Shown piece by piece: positions 57,943 through 64,000 of a stretch of DNA of 64,000 nucleotides. The notes below the pieces were generated by a model. The model worked only from the letters and a program-made list of their open reading frames with translations, did not search any database and was not told where the DNA came from. The stretch is from Balanoglossus misakiensis (taxonomy: Eukaryota > Hemichordata). Location of the stretch: contig CM082587.2 of the NCBI GenBank assembly GCA_040954595.2, positions 806,001-870,000 of the forward strand, in the 5' to 3' direction. The position numbers were made by a program, and so were the translations under genes. How positions within the stretch are numbered: position 1 is the stretch's first letter; each line of letters starts with the position of its first letter.

Positions 57943-60900
57943 CTGTAATGAAAAATATTGAACAAAACGGGTTAATTAATTAAGAATTGAGAAAAGTGGA
58001 ACCTGTGAAATGAAACATTCTCAGAATTGATACAATCAAATGACATCTTTATCAATTTATGTCTCTTACTGAAATACGTCCCACAAGAAAGCCTTTTTGC
58101 ATTATGTATGTGTATATTATGTTATTACTGTAATTAACTATTGGTAGATTGTATACTTGTACGTCTACACTGAATTATTGATTCTAGAATTTTTTGTTTG
58201 TAAAGACAGTCTACTGATCCTATCAGCTAACACTGGGAGACCAGGCAACATGAAACAGCTTGATACCTGCTGTACTGCAATCATGCTCTGACAACTGACC
58301 ACAACCAGTAGGATTAATGGTTGACAGAACAAAAGACTGTGTGACATAATGTGTACAACTGTTCTCTCAAAAGAATGAATTAATTCCCGCACATAATAAT
58401 TAAAAGAGTCACCCACTAATTAGAATTTTAAATTACTACACCATTCTTACTGAGCTTTTGTCACAATGTCTTCTGGAATGAACGCCTGATATGAACCTTC
58501 ATGTATTTGTGGGCCCTTCACCAACTGTTTCGCCAATGAAGCTCTCCCATTATAATTAACTGCACGTAAACTGAAAACAAGTCTGACTAGACTTCTAAAA
58601 CAGAATTGTCCAAACAAAAATTCCATAGAATTCCAAGTTTGTGTAATCCCTGAATTAATTATGCATGAAGATGTCCAAGCGCACAGGTGGACATGGTCAT
58701 TATCTGTTTTCACTTTCTTTGTTTGCTGTCCCTTTCATGGAGTTTTCAGTGGTTTCTTTTGTTTTGTTTCAAGAGTGTGAAGTGGAAAGTGTGCCAATGT
58801 TTTACATAACAAGAGAAGTGAACAGGGTGGATGATGCCAGCCAGCACTCCGAAATCCATGACAAAGTCGGAACAAAGGAAATGGCAGTGCAATTGATAGT
58901 GTGTGTGGGGGGAATACACAAAAGCTTGTTATCATCCTCTGTACAAGCTTCTGTTGCCAAGACTCTAGAAACGGTCTCCTACCAGTCAACTAACGAACGA
59001 ACCCATTACAATAATCACTAAAATGTCCAACCGTGTGCTAATGGGAATAAACAGCTTCACCGTAACATTCTACACCAATCTAGACACAATATGCACACCA
59101 AACAAGGAAAGTATTTCATTGATGAAATCATCTGTTGATTTGAGAGAAACCCAAGAATTGGGTTCTCAGAAAATATGTACAACTTTTTATGTCTGTTTAC
59201 AGAGACTTTCTTTAAGATTTTCTCAACAACTACTCAGTTTGTTGACATATTCAAGCAATGCTTTGTCTATACCCTGGTGAGAAAGAGACTCATTTCTAAA
59301 TTCCATAAATTGTGTTCTAAACGCTCGAGTTTCAGCATATATCATGTGTTAAAGGGACTAAGTGCTTGAAGATTTTTCTATCTAGTAATTACAATTTGTA
59401 TTGGATGGATGATTTGTTATGAGAATCAAGATCACAAGGGATTATATACTAGCTTTCAGGCTGCCCTCTTTTGTTCGCAAAATTGACCAAAAATGATGTC
59501 CCTTAAAATCATCCTCCCAGATGGCCCACTAACTTATGTTTATGGTGATTAGACGCCTCTGCAGCAAGTCACTAATAACACAGTAAAAGTGCAGGGCAGA
59601 TAAAACTACTCAGCCAGAGTACACTCTCAAACCATTCGTGGGAAATTTCTCCATCTATTCAGTTTTGTAAAAAGCGATTGTTTCAGTGTAACAATGAAAC
59701 CACAAACAAAGATGGCAGACTAAATATAGGATATCCATGCTTTCACTCAGATATAGATCCTGTTGAGGAGAAAACAATAGACCAATCAGAGAGTTTGGAC
59801 ATATGGGCTTCCCTGGCAAGCTTCAAGTCGATCAAAAACGTTTTGGCAAAAATCTTTGTGTGATCACACCAATGTTGTCAATTGCATGGGAATAATTATT
59901 TTCTCCACAATGAAATTCACAATTTTAAGGAAATAGACACCAAATGCTAGAGTGCCTTCATAGTGTATAATTTATAAAAAAGGATTTTTCAGCAAGTTTT
60001 TTCCCATAACTCAGTATTACCAAATCATGGGAAATGCCTTCAAAACCACACCATCTGTACACATCCCCCAGTAGACAACTTTGTACTGGAATCCCCGGTA
60101 ATCCCACAATCAAAAGAGCTTTCTCAGAGATCTCATCTGCTCCCTGGAGAATAAAATTAATGTACTGATTGCTTTTGTTCCCATCAAAGTCACATCAAAT
60201 TCATATTGAATCTCACAGAATTAATTATCCCTGATGGAATAGAAATGAACAAGGGAGGCCCTAAGTACTCCATCACTATACTTATCCATTTGGTTCAGAT
60301 TATACTTCCAATTATGATTTTAGGAGGTTGGTGGATAAAATAAAAGGTAACATTATTAATTAGCTAGTCTTGATGAAGCACTGGCTTCAGCATTTTGACA
60401 GTTACTCTGGTAGGTAGACTATGTATCGCCACTTCCGTATAAAGCTAAATTTAACATTGACAGTTTCAACTAGTATCACACAAAGGGATGATAAAAGCAC
60501 CGTTTCACAAAGCTCGACTATCCAAACCATCCAAATTAACCAAACACTCGAACTTAGTTAAGTTCAACACTCACCATGTCGGCAGATTATGAAAGGCCTT
60601 TGTTGTTACGGAGTTAGCAACATCAAGGCTTAAAGTTCTGCCTGATTTTTACTGCCAGAGTTTGAAATGAACTAGTCCAGATTACGCCAGAAGATAATCG
60701 TGATATCCCCCACACGATTTATCAATCCCTCGGATTAGAACTGTTGGTTCTTCTCATGGTTGCATTTCCACAACTCAAAGTCAAATTCTTTGATACAATA
60801 GCAACTTAGACATCTAGCCAACTCCTTATAAACCCTCTCAGTCATCATAAAGCCCTATCGGAGGCCGAGAATTACCTTCCTGCTGTAGATTTACACAACA

Positions 60901-63900
60901 CACATGTTCAACACCTGTTCAAGTGTTCATGTTTGTGGTCAGTTTTATCTCAGAATATGCCGACTGTCACAGACTTGAATGTGTTTTATCACACTTCAAG
61001 TATCACCAGACCAACCGCACTCCAACAATACCTTCTTTCATCATAAATTTTGCAATTTTTGTTTTCAAACTGCAATGGGATAATGAACACACCTTTGAAT
61101 GTAAGATTTTGACATCATTACGTATTTACGTGGGAGTTGAATTTCAGTAAAACAAAGGAATTTCACAAGCTCCAAGTCTGACCAGCCAAATTATCACAGT
61201 AATAATGGAATGCGAAATGTCACACAGAACTACTGTGGTGTGAAGTAATCTACAACACATCAAAATGGCCATTCAACTATTTCATGTACTTTTCTTGAGG
61301 CACGTCCAAGATCCAACGGACACCAATTTTGTATTCATGGTGACATTTAAATGTCCAGCTTTTGGCTCTGTAGTAAACAAGATAGTCAGAAAAAACCAAC
61401 CATGTACAAGGGCAAATGCAGAAGCCCCTCCCATATCAGTTCGAATTATGAATGGTGTAAAAGCCCGCCAAATGGCCATTGTGACTAGAGTTTCTTTTGT
61501 CTACATGTCTTGGGTACAGCTCTTGCCATTCACACTGTCTACTTTGCCACTGCAGTCCCCATGAAAAGCTTTTTTCTTCTCTGGGGTGCATAATAAATAT
61601 TTAAGGCAGTATAATTGGCTGAGACAGAATAATGGGTCGTGCGACAAGCAGGTGTGCATATAAATGCCTGTTTGTTAAGGGCGTAGCCATGTCCATGTAC
61701 CTTGCCAGTGAAAGTTGGTCTCTTACATCACTTGCCTTTTTTCTCTCTCTCTCTGACAATTTGCTGGGTTCATAATTGTTGATTTTGTAAATCACTGACC
61801 TCTTTCACCCCTAAATCAACATATCGGGGCAAACTGATGATCAGGAAACAACACTACTCCGGGAGCTGAACATTAAAACTGAACACAAAAGAGTGTAGCT
61901 TCCTGCTGTAACAACATTCAGGATTTCCTTCAAGGGCGTACGTAGACCAGAAATGGTGGGGCACTGACTTGTGTTTTCCACCTGCTTTTCTCAGCCTCAT
62001 GTATTAAAGTAAACTTTTTCTCACCTGGTCAACTTCAAACAGGGATATCTATCCCAAAGTCTACCAGGTGGAACTGAAGATGAGACAGCCAATAGGGTAA
62101 AACTCGCTAGTCAAACCGTCTCTAATTAGCAGAATGAGTTTTTAACAACTTGAAATGAAACTAGCCGCTAGCAATTTCCTGGAACTCAACTACAAATGTA
62201 ACAAATACCAATACATAACAAAGTACTTCACAGAAATTACGTCTATATAAATAGCCAGGTGGCGACTCAAGATATGCGACATTAAGATTTTATAGTTTTC
62301 AAATTTACGGTCAGTCTGGCACTTGACAAAATAAGAGATCAAGTCTACAAGAATGTCTCTCACCCTTCACATGTGTGTCAAAAGTTTCCCTGCATTGTCA
62401 TTAAAATAAACAGTTTTGGCCGAAAGCAATGTTCTTGGTGTAAGACTTCCGGAAGAGAACAAGCAACAACGAAAAAACTTCAATACAGACCAGGATAACC
62501 CATTCATCATCTGACCGTGCGCAGAATCCTTGATGATGTTGTCACTATGGTAACCTATTCAATGGACCCTGATGTGGAGATTTAAATGGTACCTTTAAAT
62601 TTAACCGACAATGGGGGTTAGCAAACAAACAGACACGCAAGGTCTTTGGAAGCAGACCCAGTAATTGATCACATTCTCAACTTGGCATCTATATAATTTT
62701 CTTAACATTCAGATGCATTATTTGGTCTTTACTAAGTAATTTTAACAATGCCAAAACTCTTCCCAAATTACAATCACAAAAAAAATCCATTTTTCTTCAA
62801 AATTGGATTGAGGTCAACAAAAACTACCACTATTCTGCGGGAGCTCTGTTCTCTGCATGCTAGTTCTGTTCCTGAAATGTTCTTATGTTTCACAGCACTG
62901 GAAGACATTCCAGTGGACAAGATCCAGTCATACTGATGTTTGTACAAAAACCAGCGTGATGTCTTGTCATTGACAAGGACCAGTTAACAGACCCAATTTA
63001 TAAGAAGAGCAAAAGACATGTTGCTTTCGTCTTCTATAAATCTCACCCCTGATCTTATTTTTTTTTACAAATCAAAAACTCGCTAAGTTTCCTAAAAGAT
63101 ATATCTGGTAAGTAAAGTAATTAAGTCTTTAATCTCCAGATTACTGACTGAATTCTCTGCCTGCTTGCTTAGTTTCTCCACACTGATTAAATTCTTTGTT
63201 CTCAATAAAAGCAATTAATGATTTGAAATAGTCGCATACTTTTTTGTGGTATTTTGTTCGATTATTCAACTTCGCAAAGTCTACACAAAATATGATTATG
63301 TTGCAAGACATCTTGTTTCTGACAAACTGAAGATCAAATTTGCAAATTATGTTGACATTTGCATTCCACAAATACGTAGAAAATTTGCAAATCTAACAAA
63401 GCAGTACAGTATTGTGGGATTGATAATCTTATTTTTCAATAACACAAATAGTCTAAAGCTTTGGCAATTCCCCTGTGAGATGATGCAGAGTAAATTCACT
63501 TCTAAGACTGGTGACGCTATTTTTAAAATCTTTTCTTTTGATGTACAACTGGGCACTGAAACAAACCAGTACCATTAATCAGGTTTCTTTTCACTTGCCT
63601 GGACAGTACAAAAAATAATATGTTATCCAAACATGAAATTATTAGATTCACAGGTGAAGACAGATTATCCTGGTTGACTTTTCCACACCCACATACTTGT
63701 CCAATGAATTTATTTGTATTTCAAGATGAGAATGGATATATGACAGTGTGTGTAAATAAATTGACATTGTATTGTTCCACCTGCTTCTGAAATATGATTG
63801 GTTTTGGCACCAGTTACGTTTACGTTCAACAAACAAGAACCTGGTCTCTGTAAGCAAAGTCAAGATCAGACGGGAATGTTTAATTATGAACCGCTGATGG

Positions 63901-64000
63901 AGTTGAGGGCTAACCATTTATACTCTGGCCATATGCGTGGCCCCCCTTTGTTCACTCTAATACCCTACGCTCTGCCAACTGCCTGTGTTGAAAGTAGTTC
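57943..64000. other. Upstream part of Notch, probably intron
   Basis: I searched the - strand for a short cysteine-rich exon that would hold EGF 1 and for a signal-peptide exon, and found neither. Open frames here (for example 58665-59021 on +) show no domain. The stretch is AT-rich with no recognisable RNA gene. Given that the first exon seen matches the third coding exon of NOTCH1, this is most likely part of a long 5' intron, with exons 1-2 beyond the window. Confidence 0.55.

Noticed and set aside
58665-59021. 118-codon + strand frame upstream of Notch
   Set aside because: It has no domain and no splice context, and lies in what is probably Notch intron.
57943-64000. First Notch exon with signal peptide
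   Set aside because: I looked for a Cys-rich exon ending in phase 2 to match the phase-2 start at 57942 and found no convincing candidate, so none is annotated.

Overview
The window is a piece of animal genomic DNA: AT-rich, intron-containing, with GT-AG splice sites and no bacterial gene organisation. It holds a nearly complete Notch receptor gene with the 36-EGF layout found in vertebrate NOTCH1. It also holds a tandem family of class A G-protein-coupled receptors that I cannot tie to a named vertebrate receptor. Together these suggest an invertebrate bilaterian. I lean towards an ambulacrarian deuterostome (hemichordate or echinoderm), from overall impression only.

Layout. From 1 to about 17.4 kb I find no gene. 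From 17.4 to 38.2 kb, five paralogous receptor genes lie head to tail on the + strand. Each has a single coding exon, preceded by a splice acceptor 20-45 bases upstream of its ATG. Receptors 1, 3, 4 and 5 are open (344, 351, 338 and 334 aa). Receptor 2 is interrupted by one in-frame TGA. Between receptors 4 and 5 is a 1.9-kb block of duplicated repeats (33.66-35.55 kb). It has long poly-C tracts and two copies of an 85-86 bp near-perfect palindrome flanked by 9-bp direct repeats. A CCAAT-containing promoter-like segment follows, just upstream of receptor 5.

From 38.75 to 41.2 kb on the - strand is a small ankyrin-repeat gene with about one 33-35 aa repeat per exon, all introns in phase 0. From 44.6 to 57.9 kb on the - strand is Notch. 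I could define 27 coding exons by splice sites and reading frame; they join without a frame error into 2534 residues plus a stop. They run from the end of EGF 1 through EGF 36, three LNR modules, NOD/NODP, the membrane segment, the RAM region, the ankyrin repeats, a Gln-rich tail and the C-terminal degron. The first exon or exons (signal peptide and most of EGF 1) are not found in 57.9-64 kb and probably lie upstream of the window.

Function. Notch is the clear developmental signalling gene. The receptor cluster looks like a lineage-specific chemosensory or peptide-receptor expansion with signs of gene conversion and gene loss. The ankyrin-only gene is downstream of Notch on the same strand; any functional link is unproven.
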